DNA from: Sapria himalayana
Lineage: Eukaryota > Streptophyta > Magnoliopsida > Malpighiales > Rafflesiaceae
Assembly (NCBI GenBank): GCA_029783825.1
Contig: JAREIK010017918.1
Location: forward strand, 558,001-622,000
Length of the DNA stretch: 64,000 nt
Direction of reading: 5' to 3'
Position 1 is the first letter of the stretch, and each line of letters opens with the position of its first letter. Made by a program: the position numbers and the translations under genes. Shown here piece by piece: positions 11,901 through 25,800 of the stretch. A model generated the notes under the pieces. The model did not search any database. It was given only the letters and a program-made list of their open reading frames with translations, and had not been told where the DNA came from.

Positions 11901-13008
11901 ATATAATCAATTTTTTATGTAAGAAAAAATTATCATGGAAATGTCTCTTATAACGAGAAAAATATATTTAATGACATTCCTAGGCTCTACTAAAATACAT
12001 CATCTTTGGACTATCATATAAAATATCAACATTTAACAATACACATTAGAAGATGCTTAATAAATGTGACATCTTAGGACTAGCATTTAATGATGCATGC
12101 CTGAATGCATCATGTTTGGGACAATTTTAATGATGCTCATGCAAACATTATTAAAAATAGGATTTAAATTTTATATTCTTTGGATTTTTTAATGGTATGT
12201 TGCAAGATTGCAAATTTTTGAAACTTTTACACCTCTATCATGTTTCTCATCATAGGGAGACTAAGGGAGTAAGGGTGGGGGAATAAAAGTAAAAGAAAAT
12301 TTTGCCATCGTGTAGACATCATGCTACTTGATATGAAGCTTTTAACAAAATGGTTGAAAAAATTCCTATTATTTGTAGATCTTCTTTTTTTGTTATGAAA
12401 ATGTACTAATCAGCCATGAGAATGAGACTTTTAGAAACATACATCTGGAACTTAATAATCTTCATATGTGCTAGAGGCATATCAAACTTGGAGATGATTT
12501 AGAAAAAAATTGTACCTAATTGAATTATTAGTGGAGAAGAAATATGCATAGAAGATGAATGAGAATTCCATTGGAACCTTGCATAATTTGACACCAATTA
12601 TAAAAATTAGGCTACATAGTCCAATAAATGGTGCTCCATGAAATTTCATATAATATTGTGGCAAAGATGCAAAAAAAAAAAATCAACATAATTAAGTTTG
12701 CAATCTTCCATGTAAATTCACTCCACATTCTAAAAAGGTGATCAAATAGTGCACTTAAATATTTTTCACTTAATTTTCAACATAAAGAACTAGATGTCAA
12801 GCTTATTCTCAACCCTTAAATGTTCATTTTTGGAGTGGGATGAAAAAAATTATAATGATAATTTCTTCCACTCTTACAATTATAATGATAATTTTTCTTT
12901 ATGTTGGAGAAACATGAAGAAGCAATTATATGGATAATCTTAAATTTAAAGGAGTCAATCACTTATTTCAAACACATCACATATATTTGGCAGACAATAC
13001 AAAACTCA
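8960..13008. other. Long unassigned stretch with a faint copia gag start
   Basis: At 9402-9440 the translation ALAEKVKKFNGTN resembles a copia gag N-terminus, but the frame breaks at once. A gag-like charged segment at about 11410-11560 is not assignable. A near-duplicate attataatgataattt occurs at 12850 and 12883. No gene, RNA or element boundary could be supported elsewhere in this stretch. Confidence 0.4.
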
Positions 13009-13009
13009 T

Positions 13010-15050
13010 TCAATAATCGTTGTGACTTTTTTATCGTGCCAAAAAATAATCATTTATAATATAGTTCCAAAAGCTTGTTAGATGATTATCTTTCATCAAA
13101 TGGAATTCTAAAAGTATACATGTCATATAAGTAGCAAAATGAACTTAAGTTAAAATATTGATACTATAGGGATTGTGTAGGTAGTCTGGCCTACTAATAA
13201 TGAACTAACTACTACATGAGTTGAGTCGATACACTTGAATTTTTGGAAAGATACTTAGACTCTAAGGTTGGCTCATTTCCTTGTATATGATAATATTTTT
13301 TTTTAATATTTGAGCAATATTATGTTTATATATCGAACAAAGGGTAGGTTAGTGTGAAAAAATGCCACTATGCCATTTTGGCATACAAAGTGGCTATTAC
13401 CCTTGTACTATCACTACAAAAAATAATCTCCTTGTAGTTGTGCCCATAGTATTTCATGACCAAAATCATACATCATTCCATTTATAGATTATTTGCATGT
13501 TTATTCTTTTTAGGCAATACCTCAACTACCCTGGATTAATGCTTTGGGTGTGCATTTCTATTCTCCAACCTCTAATATCTTAAATGTGCAAAATGATGTG
13601 GTAGTAAATGTGTTTGTACTTTTAGCTTCTTAAAATGTCATACTCATGATAATTAATATGTCTTCTCATGAGTCTCACCTATGAAAGTTATACAAAAAAA
13701 AATAAATCACAGGGTTGTCACCAACATATAAGACTCCTCCACTTGCATGTGTCCAATGAAATACATATCATAATTTATCACTACCGACATATGACTCACA
13801 CATTATATAGTAACACATAGGTTAGACATTCTACTTAATCCCCACATCACTCAAAGATCATTTTTTTCTAGAATATACACAATAAATTGGTCTTAAATAT
13901 ATTTGTACTTTTTATTTTTTAAGTGTCAATACCCATTACAATTAAACCTACCTCAATCTTAAGTTTTGGCATTTAGGTTTATCTTACCTATTAAGAATAG
14001 AAGGGTTGTCATTTTCTTTTTATCATACTAAGTGAGTGTGTCTCATGACATGCATGTTAACAACCACCACAAACAACATGCATAAACCCATGATATTGTG
14101 AAAACCCTAAATTTTAGTTCTAAATTTTATCCATATCTATTAACTTCTAAACCACAAAATTATCACAAATATAAATATTATAATATTACATTATCAATAT
14201 ATAAGTACACAAAAACCAACACTAGATCTTAATTTAACCTAATAATTGGAAAGAATTTATGTAAGATATTTTAAATAACATCTCATGAAATTGAGGATTC
14301 CAAATAAAAGCTCAAGTGAGGATCTAAGTTTTAAAACACAATCTCAAACAATTTTTGCTTTTATTCATCTTGGATTTTCCTCTAATTGAGGGTTGGAAGT
14401 CATTTTGGCTAGTATTTGTTGTTTTTGGCTCAAAATCTAATTCTTTTATTCTCGCTTTTATATGAAATCTTCTAGGTATTACTTTTATACTTCAGGAATC
14501 TATGTGATTTTGAAGTTGGAAGTCATGGTATTAGCTTGAGGTCATAACTTTATTGTCTCTTTGGATCTTCTCTAGAGTACAAAAGTCATGGAAGTATTGA
14601 ATTCCATGACACAAATAACTCCCCTCAGGAACATGATGCCATGACACTAAAAATTCCATGACTAAGATAAGTTCTCTTTGGTACACAAAAATCATGACAC
14701 AATGAATGATCATGTTTTATGCATTTTTCTCTAGAACACAAAATATTCATGACATTGATATTTTATTAGTAGAGCACAACTTCACAACATTAGAAATGTG
14801 ATAACTAGTGTAAATGTTCTCTATTACAAAAAGTCATGGTGTCTACAAATACCATGATTAGAGTAATGGTCACTAGAACATAAAGTCATGGTAGAAAATA
14901 TTATTGTGATTAATTTTACTTAGTATTTTGGCTCTATACTGATTAAGTCGAGATAGTGAAAATAATATGACTTCTTGTATCAGTTGGGCACTTGGCTACC
15001 ATTGACGTGAACATAAGGTCGTAACCATTATGGTATTGTAGAGATAGTGT
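13010..15050 (-). repeat. G-A gypsy LTR, copy A1 (end-truncated)
   Basis: Aligns by eye with the next copy and with A4 and A5: inner end with ttgtgacttttt, an actttTAGCTTC...CTCATGATAATTAATATG block near 13617, the gag-proximal aaccctaaat block near 14100, and an array of catgac/gtcatgg motifs at 14520-14890. Its outer end stops near 15030, several hundred bases short of A2's equivalent, and it abuts A2 directly. No gene is present; the minus-strand frame at 14531-14713 lies in the motif array. Confidence 0.75.
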
Positions 15051-15051
15051 G

Positions 15052-17906
15052 GTCATGTTGTGACTTTTTTTTATTATCTAATTTTATTAGTTAGGTAATA
15101 TCCCAAAAGCTAGTTAATTAGAGTATCTCATCAATTAAGATTCATAAGTACATGGGTCATACAAGTAGTGAAAAAGACTTTTATCATATATTGATCTTAT
15201 AGGAATTGTATTGACAATTTAATTATTTAATAATGAGAACTTATTTTTATTAAAATAAATATTTGAATTATTAGAAAATCTTTGGTCCATGATTTATTCA
15301 TTTAATCTATGTGATGATGTTTAAGTTATTTAAATTATATTATGTCAGACATAAAATAAATATTAGAATATTATACAATGACTTCTTGCCATAACGACGT
15401 ACATGTATATGTCACCATTGAGCATGTCTCAATGGTTATCCTCTTATAGTCATCCCATCTATACGTCACTACCAAGATAATAATTTCTCTGCTCGAGAGT
15501 TATTCACAATCACATACCTTCTAGGAAACTTTGTCAACTACCCTTGATATTTATTTTATTTGCATACTCTTATCCTTTGGCTTCAAATATCATAAAGATC
15601 AAAGATTTATATGATCTGTAAGTATTTTCACTTTTGGCTTCATAAGCATTATTCTCATATAATTAACATATGATCCTTTCAAAGTTTTACCAGCAAAAAT
15701 TATATAAATAAAAGTAACTCACAATAGCTATCATCATCTTGAGATTCATAATAGACTAGTACATGTTTCTAGGATAACCTATCACTATCCTCCTTGGTGA
15801 CAATAAGACTCCCACACTAAAGGTGAATACCTTGGGAGAATGTTCTATACAATATTCATTCCAATTGAGAACTAGTTTTTTAAAGATATGTATAATGAAT
15901 TGATATGTAAAAATATTAGAACTTTTGGCTTTGTAAGCATCATACTTATGATGATTAATATGTCTATATTTTAGGTTTTAATATATTAGTTTATCTCATG
16001 CATCATAGTTAAAAAATACCATCACTTCTCTTCATACTGAATGTATGAGTGAGCCTTGTGATTTATCTGTCACAGTCCACCATGACAATCTCACAAAAAC
16101 CTACCAATAGTTGAAACCCTAGTTCAAGTTCTATTTTATCACCATCAATCAATATCCATTATACAAAATAAATTAAATACAATCATTAAGTAAAAATTAA
16201 ATTTACATCACATATCTCAATTTATACCTTGAGAGTCATGCCCCCCAAACTCTAGGGATTAGCATTAATCTTATTTTCCTTGCTTGTGGAATTCCTAGGA
16301 AGTACAAAAATTTCTCATAGGGTTTGATAGTTGTAGATTTTCTTGTTGTGTGAAAAAGAAGAAAAGGAAAATGAGAGATCTCATGAAATTTATCTTACTT
16401 TTATATTTGGGTAACCTTACATTATTGTAAGTAGGAAGTTGTGACTTTTAGAAGAAGGTTGCAACTTTGGCCTTCAATTATTCATCTTAAGGCCACAACT
16501 CTAGAAAATAGCATCGACTTTGGTCTGCATCTTAATCTTTCTATAATATAAAGTTGTATAACTAAAAATGACCATGAATTAGGCTTAATATCTCGATAAC
16601 ACAAAGTTGTGATACTATGAAATAGTCACAACTTCATGTCTTTGTCCTCTTATCATCCATATAGAAAAGCGGTGCTAGAAGTGGCCATTGAGTGGTGAGT
16701 GATTTCTTATTTTGTTATATAGTCATCATGCTATGTAGAAGCTATAATTAGTGACAATGGTCTTTATTGAGTTTTATATAATTGTGGTGTTGAGAAATAG
16801 TCATGGTACAAATGTCTCTCATGTGTTGGTCATGGCCATGATGCCGGGAAATGGTCATTACACATAATTTTTTCTTCAAATCTCTCAAGTGTCCATGTTT
16901 CTATGGGTGGCCCTAGCACTAGCCTTCTTTACTATCATATATCATGTTTCTAAGATGCCTTGAGAATGCCATAACACTGCCTATTTAGCTCGAGCATACA
17001 AATCATAACTATGCTTTTCTTTGAGGATAAGAGTCATGATCTTGTAAATGGAAATACTCAAGTAATGTTCTTATAGCATTTAGTATATTAAAATACATAG
17101 TTCTGAATAATTATCATGACTTTGTAATTTTTTATAGCTCAAAAATTACATATTGTAAAAAAACTACTATTCTAACATAAAATTATCAAGCCATATTAAA
17201 TATAAAATTATGGTGCTTGGATTTGGCTGAGATCTTGAGGACTAGTGAGATATTTAGTTACTATGATATAAAATTAATATTGCAATATTTAAATTTCTTG
17301 AGATAAGTATGACTACAACTCCATGGTAATATCAAAACTACTAAGAATATGTTGCACAGTAGAAAAATTATGCTGATGAATTGATAGGGTTATGACATAC
17401 AAAAATTGCCCTGACTAATTAGATAGATTTTAGCTAAGAATGGATGCCAAAACTATGTGAGACTCAATGTTTTATCCCCTCTACTTAATACCTTTAAAAG
17501 CCTATTGATTTTATGACTATTTATTAAATTTCACCATAATCCCAAAGTCATGATATCAATCCATAGTATCTCTCTTTTTATTTTTACACATCATCGCATA
17601 AACCACCAAAATGCATAAGAATATATTCGATAGTTTAAATACCAATTAGGACATGACTCCGAGAAAATGTCATGGTCACAAAGATTATCATAATTAGTTT
17701 TATAGAGTTATAATCAAGAAAAGATATTATAACTACAAAATAGGATCATGAAAAGCATAACCAAGTCATATAATGAGAAATATCACAACTCTCCATTACT
17801 TTTCTCTTCTCCAAGTCATTGCTCTAATTAAAGTTCAAATACATACAAACACATCAAAAATTACATGCCAAATATCCCAAAAAGATAGTATATTGAGTAT
17901 CGAATA
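15052..17906 (-). repeat. G-A gypsy LTR, copy A2 (3' LTR of the 17.9-20.9 kb body)
   Basis: About 2.85 kb. Shares the whole block order with A4 (55957-58653) and A5 (61109-63728). Two related blocks inside it (15635 and 15920) repeat the phrase acttttggcttyrtaagcat, a duplication within the LTR seen in the other copies too. A gtcatgg/gtcacaac array occupies roughly 16430-16870. The outer end is set at the gagtatcgaata match to A4. It is about 270 bp longer than A4 near that end. Confidence 0.8.
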
Positions 17907-18389
17907 AATTCATACGCTAAAAGTATTACTTGTCCTTGAGTAAAAATCTCTACCTTTGAAACTCATCATCAGCAACACAATAAGAAAGGAATACAACCCA
18001 CATCAAAGAATTGTTATGACCTAGTTTGAATATCACGATGAGGACTATTTTCTTTTAGAAATGGAATAATGAATATGCAGATTTATTATTTTGTATATGA
18101 ATCAGTGAGTACAATGACTCTTTTCTTAAAATTTGAAAATATCTATTTGGGTTATCTCTTAAGAAGTACTATGTTTAATGTCCTTAGCCAGATCATAATT
18201 AGATCTCCAATTCGATTAGTAATTTTAGTGGTCCAAGCAAGCTTCTTAGTATAGTCTTTCATTTCTACTTGTCTTCCTAAGTTCTTCTTTAACATTAAGT
18301 CATATTTTAGAGTATCTCCTTTAGGCTATTATCCATTGATGCTTTAACTTTTTGAAAAATCACAGCATCATTGCTTATGATCACCTTCG

Positions 18390-18760
18390 ATACGGCCATG
18401 ACTTGTTGTGAAGTCATGGATCCATGTATTTCTCTATGAATTCCTTATGTCATGGCTTTGATAAAATTTGAGACTTCTTTTTTAAAGGTTCTATTTTTTT
18501 TATTGTCACAACACTTTATCCGACCATGACTTTCTTCATAATTTTACCAAGTCTTGACATCTTCAGATGCCACAACTCTCATTGCTATGGCTACTAGTTC
18601 TTCATCTTCCTTTAGATGCTCAATAATTATTATCTTTGTATCATCTTTCTCTTCTAGTAAATTAACAATTAGTGGTGGATTTTTTTGCACTAGTACCTCT
18701 ACTATAATCTACAAAATTCCATTAGCAATTTCATCACTTTTTTGAATAAAGAATTCTATA
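18390..18760 (-). repeat. Degenerate internal repeats of G-A
   Basis: Motifs gtcatgg, gtcacaac and ccatgac recur at irregular spacing of roughly 36 to 50 bases (for example 18413, 18450, 18503, 18524, 18572). Position in the element equals the clear 72-bp tandem repeats at 59157-59520, so this is taken as a more decayed version. Confidence 0.5.
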
Positions 18761-19049
18761 ATTCATCCTCTTCCTTCACATCTTCAAAGTAGTCTGACTT
18801 GGATTCTCTAGAAGTCATGACTTCGAAAAATGTTACAACTTCATAAAAGTCTCATTCTTCACTATCAATTGCAATATTTTCTTCACTCCAAATTACTTCT
18901 AGTTTGTTTTTTTTCTTCTTTGGGCCAACATTCTTTTATGTAGTCTTTCTATTCATATTCCACATTTTATTTCATGGTGTTGTATTGTAGGCTATATATT
19001 CTCTAGAAAATTTTCTCATCATTGTCTAGTATTAGTAGGTTCTTGTAGA

Positions 19050-19650
19050 TGTTGGACTTCACTTGCTTTTTGCCCTTACAAAATATAAATTCTTTCTTTT
19101 TGACATCTTACAATGCCTAGCTAGTGGCTAAAAATAGGCATCCCAAGATGAATGGAGCATATTGATCTTCTACCATATCAAACGAAACAAAATCTATAGA
19201 AAAAATATATTTCTAAACTGTATCAATACATCTTTGATGATACCTCTCAAAAATTGGTTTACCATTTAAAGTGAGAGAGAGTTTGGAGTATTTTCAACAA
19301 GGTTTAACCTCAACATCATGGAAAATGATATAAAATTAATACTTAATCCCAAGTCACATAATACCTTCTAGAAAGTGTGCTCTTAGATAATGTAAGAAAT
19401 TATTAAACTTCTCAAATCTTTTAGCTTTCTCTAGAGCTTATGTTCAATGATAGTAATTTACTTCTCGGTCAAGTTTTCTATTTCATACATCTCCAACTTC
19501 CTATTGCTACTCATAATAATTTTCATTAACTTCACATAATTGGGTATCAGAGATAAAGCTTTAGTAAATAGGATATTGAATTCTAACTTTTGAAGATATT
19601 GAGAAATCTCTAAAATTATTTGTTAAGCTTCCCCTTTTTAAAATGTTGAG
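19050..19650 (-). pseudogene. pol: G-A gypsy protease region
   Basis: Minus-strand translation with stops shows the Athila/Tat-type gypsy protease neighbourhood: an upstream segment (FSISSKVRIQYPIY), then EKAKRFEKFNNFL, LSLTLNGKPIFERY, IDFVSFDMVEDQYAPFILG and LFLATS, then VKKKEF. This matches the order of the family around the retroviral-type aspartic protease, where an ILGRPFLAT-like motif follows the active site. The expected active-site motif is not intact. The enzyme would process Gag. The frame is broken several times. Confidence 0.75.
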
Positions 19651-20519
19651 AAAAACAAAGGTTGGGTGGAAGATTTATTATACCATTTTCATATTAGTTT
19701 ACTATTCATTTTTTTATTTATCATGGCTGGGGACATGAATTGGGCAGTGAGTTACATGGATGTCATGACTTTGGAAAATGTTAGATTCAAAAAATATTGT
19801 GATAGTGGCTGATGTTACTCTAAAAAAAGTAATGATTTCATTTGTCACAAATTCATCCTCTATTAAAGCATCCCCCTTGGTCTTAACTTCTACTTATTGT
19901 CCATCTAACTTTTTGCTATTTTTGAGTGTGATGGAAAATTACTTCTTTGGATTTGCCTTAGTATTTCATGGTAATCTATTTATGCACATCTCCTTTATCA
20001 ACAATGCTAGTTGTCTAAGTTAATTCTCAATAATTATCATTGAGATATTCATATTTTCTAGCCTCATTAATCTGTTCCATTTAGTTATGATGTAGATTAT
20101 TCCTCCTTTTTGTCTAAATGACTAAGGAAACTATGTTATCTTCTAGTGATAATTTTATTTACTCTCCTTGGCTAGTTTTAATTATAGCTTAAGACTCCTT
20201 GCATTTAATATCCAATCGAACTTTTCCCAAAATGACAAGTTTGTAGATCATTCCTATTAATACATACCCATTATTCTACAAAATTTTAGTTTCCTCTACT
20301 TAATACACAAAGTTGAAATCTATCATTTCTTTTTGTTGAAAAGTAGAAATTTTTTCTACAATTTGTTGTTTGTCTTTTTAGGCTTCAAATCTATTAAAAA
20401 ACATGTCCATCTTGGTTTTCATTGTCATTAATCTATCCAAATATAACTCTCCGACTTGCTTCGTTCCAAATGTTCAATTATTTAAAGTTTAGTAGTTATT
20501 TTTTGTAAGTTTTTCAAAT

Positions 20520-20870
20520 AGAAAATATGCCCTTTTGGGTGACTTATTCATGAGAGAACAACATAAGACTGCACAAATCTTATACCTCATCATATAATTC
20601 AACCCATTATAAAATATTTGAGCTTGGAACAACAATTCAAAATCATGTTGCGGGCTCTACTTCAAGAGTTCTTTGAATCGATTCTAAATATCATATAAAA
20701 TGACATACTCTTCTTATTAGAATTAGCTTATTTCTCCCCTTAGTTGAGAGATATTTTTTAATGTGGAAAGAACTTGGTGAAAAAGACTTGCACAAGTTTA
20801 TCTCAACTCTCAATTGAGCCTCTAGATAAGTACTAGAAGTAGCTCTTACCTTTTATTCTAAAAAAAATAA
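20520..20870 (-). pseudogene. gag: G-A gypsy gag (retrotransposon gag domain)
   Basis: Minus-strand translation shows the plant gypsy gag core with breaks: WLxxLxxGSI-type segment (YLSRGSIES), LVQVFFTKFFP, a stretch corresponding to the EGESLYEAWERFKDLL region (SMSFYMIFRIDSKNS), and a KLKYFIMG segment equivalent to the VQTFYNGL line. The same core appears on the plus strand at 27990-28200. Gag forms the particle shell. Multiple stops and shifts make it non-functional. Confidence 0.75.
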
Positions 20871-21160
20871 TATTCTATAAACAAAAAAAATACTCTTATC
20901 TTCTTCTAGTAAAAATAACTTTTTTTTAAAATATATATTAAAATAATTAAAAACTCGAAGGTATTTATGTAAAAAGAGAATAATCTTTAATTTAAAAAAT
21001 GAGAGAGATCATTTTTACAATTTCAAAGCACTTAGGTTATTTTTTTACAATTAATCCATCAAAAAAATGAAACAAATATAATATTAAAAACTAATCACTA
21101 TAAATACATTTCTCTGATATAGATAAATTATAAGATTACAAGCATAACATCTATATCACT

Positions 21161-21205
21161 ATATTTAAATAATTAATATTTAAATAATTAATATTTAAAT
21201 AATTT
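21161..21205. repeat. Three tandem 15-bp units
   Basis: ATATTTAAATAATTA is repeated at 21161, 21176 and 21191; the last copy differs at its final base. Confidence 0.9.
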
Positions 21206-21277
21206 AAAACTAATTACTATAATTATATTTAATTATTTAAAAACTAATCACTATAAATGAATGATATGTAATGACAA

Positions 21278-21308
21278 TATATATATATATGAGAGCGAGA
21301 GAGAGAGT
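21278..21308. repeat. (AT)n then (GA)n microsatellite
   Basis: An AT dinucleotide run followed directly by gagagcgagagagagag. Confidence 0.9.
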
Positions 21309-21818
21309 AAAAAGACATTTTAGAAGTTATGTTGGGGAACAAAATAAGATATTTACACAAATATGTGTGAAAATATTAAAACATTTTCTTTTTCTAAAGA
21401 AATGGTTTTGTGAGATCAAACTAGGATGCTAACACAAAAATCATTTAGTTTTGAGAATATAGGTGAACATTTCCATTTATATGGGTTTCTTGTAGAGGGC
21501 GTTAGTGGATTACTTGTACCTAAAAGCACAAAGTAATTATTTTCAGAAATAAAGGTAATATTTTCTTAAATAACAAGTTAATCAAGTTCGTGGGTCATTA
21601 AGTGAGTTTGTGAAATCATATCCATTAAAAGCTCTAAACTACCAAGCTTTGATTTCTAATTTGATTGCATAGGTAAATAATTTATGTACCAGCTAAATTT
21701 ATTGCAAAATATATTTTTAAATTTAGTAAATCTCAAAAGTGCTATCAAAGAGAATTATGTTTTTAATTTATCTAGTTTCTCACTTCTTTGTGTTTAAGAA
21801 ATCTGGATATGTGATATC

Positions 21819-21926
21819 TACACACACACACACACACATGTATGTATGTATGTATGTATATATATATATATATGTATGTATGTATATATATATATATAAA
21901 TGTATGTGTGTGTGTGTGTGTGTATG
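21819..21926. repeat. Compound microsatellite
   Basis: Order is (CA)n, (TGTA)n, (TA)n, (TGTA)n, (TA)n, then (TG)n. The CA and TG arms are reverse complements around an AT-rich middle, so the tract could fold as a hairpin. Confidence 0.95.
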
Positions 21927-22291
21927 GAAATGTGATTTGTATATAAATGAATTTTTTCTTTAATCACAAAACTATAATGTTTAATTTATAAAAAAATTAT
22001 TAATAATCCATTTAATTTTATTTGAATAATTAAAAAAGATATTATTAGTAATCCATAATATTTAGTTGATTAAATATGGAATTATCATTATGTGAATAAT
22101 GATTTTTTTAGTTGTATTTTTATAAAATACATAGCATATAGTATTACCTTTAAATCTAGTGTGATTAGCCTTTCTTTTCAATACATTTAAAGCAAGTTCA
22201 TGAAAATAAAAATTCATTTATGTTGACCAAAGAATCATTTAGATTATTAGAGATACTATGACACATTTATTCATGTCATATATATATGCGA

Positions 22292-22312
22292 TGTGTGTGT
22301 GTGTGTGTGTGT
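22292..22312. repeat. (TG)n microsatellite
   Basis: Uninterrupted TG dinucleotide run of about ten units. Confidence 0.95.
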
Positions 22313-22809
22313 ATCAATACATATAATATTATAAATATACATGTATTATATATTAATGTATAATAATTAAAATCCCTCTTTTAAAACTTAAGTCATGGAA
22401 ATGAATATCAAGTTTATACACCTATAAAGATTTCAATCAACTAAATATGAGTATGTCAAAGCAGAGTATATTGGGCTGCCTTAGTGAGATAAAATGGAGG
22501 TATTATCTATATGTATAAATTAGTTTGACTTAATAAATTCTCAAATTTGTTTTGGGCCTATATCATTAATGATATTTTTAAAAGACATATGATGTCAATC
22601 AATTTGTGTAATAATCCGAGAGTTACATGAGAAAAACTTGTGATAAGTTACCTACTTAAATAATCTAACTTTTGAAATTATTGAATTAATATTTAAAAGA
22701 TTTTATTTCAATAAAAAGATTTAATGGGAATAACATTTCTCTCGATATAATTTAATAAAGTACTTAATAAATGATTAAGTTGATATTGACATCATACAAC
22801 ACACCAAAT

Positions 22810-25800
22810 CTATTTCAATGACTAGTTTTTGAGAAAAAAAAAATTAATGGAATACACTTACAAGATAATATAAAGGCTTTATAATCATTCTTATGCAAGA
22901 AAAGATATTATGTCCTATAGCAACTATAAATTATAAAAAAATATTACTTGTCTCTATAACTCAAAAGGATCCTAATAGTAAGTATCAAAATAATTTTTTG
23001 ATATTACTTGTCTCATACTTGAAGCTATAAATTTGAACATTATAAAAAATATATATGATTTGGAGGCATTGAATATTATATGTCATCTAAAGAAAATGTT
23101 CCAAGAGTAGACATGTATTTAAAGGTTTGTTATTATTTAAGTATTATATTTATATAAAATAATTATAGGAAGTTTGGTAAGTCCTCATATTCTAATAATG
23201 AAAAATTATCTAGATCATTCAGAGAAACTTAGTTTAGTAATAAGCCAAGAGTCGAAATTGATATTATTCTCCAAACTTTTCCGAATACATATGACAATTT
23301 TATAATGAACTATTGTTAATTATAAAAGTATTAAGAGTATCAATAATGTACTGATAGTTTAGAAAGGTATGAGCATGAAGAGGAAAGAAGGGTGTAAGGA
23401 TAAGACATGAGATTATAAGAAATTCAAACCCAACACTAAGTTTAATCATCAATCAAAGGTTATTAAACTTAAGGAGAGAGAATGCCTTTTATCCATGAGT
23501 TTTGTTATTGAAAAAGAAATTACAAACTCTATTTGGAAGATAAAAAGAAAATGAATGATAGAGAAACTACACCTTCAAGTATTTATGTTCTAAAAGTTAA
23601 TTTATCTAATTTTATTTCTTAGTATTGTATTTCGATAATAGATCTCACATTTGTATTAATGTGAATGATTAAATACCTAGTAGATCAATGGCTAAATATG
23701 AGATAGACCTACATGTTAGCAAAAAGCAAGTGTTGCTATTTTTACTATTTATCTTGATATTTTGGACTTATTTAGGAGTGAGAACATTATTATTATGTTA
23801 TTGCTATGAGGAATATAAATTCTGATTATCATTATATTATCTTTCATGGGATACTTATTTGTAAAATAATCTATATGCCCTAAACTTTGATAATTCAGAA
23901 ATAAATTTAGTCTATAACTTTAATATGAAAAGGTTTAAATCTAACGATTTAAAACAAAACATATCCTTTACATTGTCATTTAAGCCATACAAATAAGAAA
24001 AATATTTCAGAACTTCATCTAGATTGACTTTCATATTCATTTAATTATAAATCTTATGAAGTACGTGAATATTGTTTATTGGGCAAACTGACTAAAATTC
24101 ATTTTACATATCATTGTGAAATGACTAATGATTTATGGAGCCTCATACATAGTGATATTATTAGTAAGTGTTACCTTTACAAATGCCATATGATATTATT
24201 AGTACTTTATTACCTTTACAAATAATTTTAATAGATATCAGCATATCTATCTAATGAAACATAAATAAGAATCATTAGAAATGTTCAAAGCATTTAAGAA
24301 TGAGATACAAAATCAGCTTGAAAAAAATATTAAAATATTTTGATCAAATAAAGATAGTAAATACTTAAGCCATATATTTATTAATTATCTTAGAAATTGT
24401 GAAATTGTTTCCCAATTAAATTTTCTATGAACACCTCAATGGAATGTCATTTTTGAAAAGAGAAATTGACATTTTTTTAGATATGGTTCAATATAAGATG
24501 AGTGAACTAGATATTTTAAATCCTTTTGTGGGTATTCTTTAGAAATTGCAATGTTTCTTGTGAACCATGTTCCATTTAAGGCATTTTAATAATATTATAT
24601 ACGATATGTACTAAGAAGTCTCTCAATTTGTCTTTTTTAGGATTTAGGGTTGTGGAACTTAGGTGAAATATTATATTTTAAAAAAACTAAAACTCAAATC
24701 AAATAAATGTTATTTCATGAGATATCCAAAAAAAAACAAAAAAAATATTATTTTTATACTAAATTTGAGAACAAATTACATGTTGCTCATGGTAGTGGTT
24801 TTTAGAAAAAAAAATTACATATTCAAATGGACTAGTAGAAGTAAAATTTTGCTTCAAATATCATCAAATAATATTAAATTTAATATGAAAATTCAATAGA
24901 ACTCACAAGTTATCATTGAACTTGTACAAGTAACACAAGGTCATAAATTGTCTGGTAGGATACACCAGAATCTCGAAAGATATGGATGTCTTGTGATTGA
25001 TGATCAAGACATGATTTTTATGGATCATGATGAGCCCACATCCTACCAAGAGGTTATATCTAATCTAGAATCTATAAAATGACTAAGACCATGAAATATA
25101 AGAAGCACTTCATGTATCATATTCAAGTTTGGAACTTGATTGATCAACCTAATAGATTAAAAAACAATAATGTGTAAATGAAATCTTTAAAAAAATAAAC
25201 ATGAATGAGAATGTATATACCTTTAAAGTATGATTTATTACAAATGTTTTAGGTAAACTCATAATATTGACCATAATAAAACTTTTTCACTAGTTAATAT
25301 GCTTAGATATATTAGAATTATTCTTGGCATAGCTACATGCAACATTCTACTATTAGGAGGTATGAAAAATGGTGTCAAATTAATATTTCTTAATGGATAT
25401 TTTCAAAAGGATGTGTACAAGACAAACCTGGGGGGTTTGATGATCCTATGAATTCTAGAAAGCTATGTAAGATAGATCATGTGTTAAGAAGGTTGGAGAG
25501 AGTTAAATAACTTTCCTAATGCTTTTGTTGATTATATCTTTCTCATAGTATATGATATCCCTACCTTACAAAATATTAAGTCTTGACATGGAAATTATTT
25601 CTCATTGAAATACTTATGAAAAGCTACCTATGTGTTAGCTATGAAGATCTATAAAGATAAATCTAAAAAGCTTATTAGCCTAAGTTAGAGTTCATATATA
25701 GACATGGTATTGAAATGGTTCAATATTAAAATTCCAATATTTTTTTTTTGTAATGTCTCATGATATAAGTCTAAGAAAGAGTTGGTCCCCAACAATACTA

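Larger units (their letters stand above)
17907..20900 (-). mobile_element. G-A gypsy internal region, 5' truncated
   Basis: Minus-strand internal part adjoining LTR A2. In reading order (descending coordinates) it holds gag, protease, a repeat-rich segment and a tail with a ttactcaaggacaag line also found, as a gatgagcaatag relative, beside LTR A4. No RT, RNase H or integrase is seen, and only about 1.15 kb separates protease from the LTR. The 5' LTR and primer binding site are missing; sequence beyond 20900 is unrelated AT-rich DNA. Confidence 0.75.
20901..22809. other. AT-rich stretch with simple repeats
   Basis: No gene seen. Contains the simple repeats listed separately between 21161 and 22312. 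An open frame at 21739-21963 is generated by microsatellites. Confidence 0.6.

Noticed and set aside
21739..21963. 74-codon frame with repetitive Tyr/Val/Met content
   Set aside because: Translated microsatellite.
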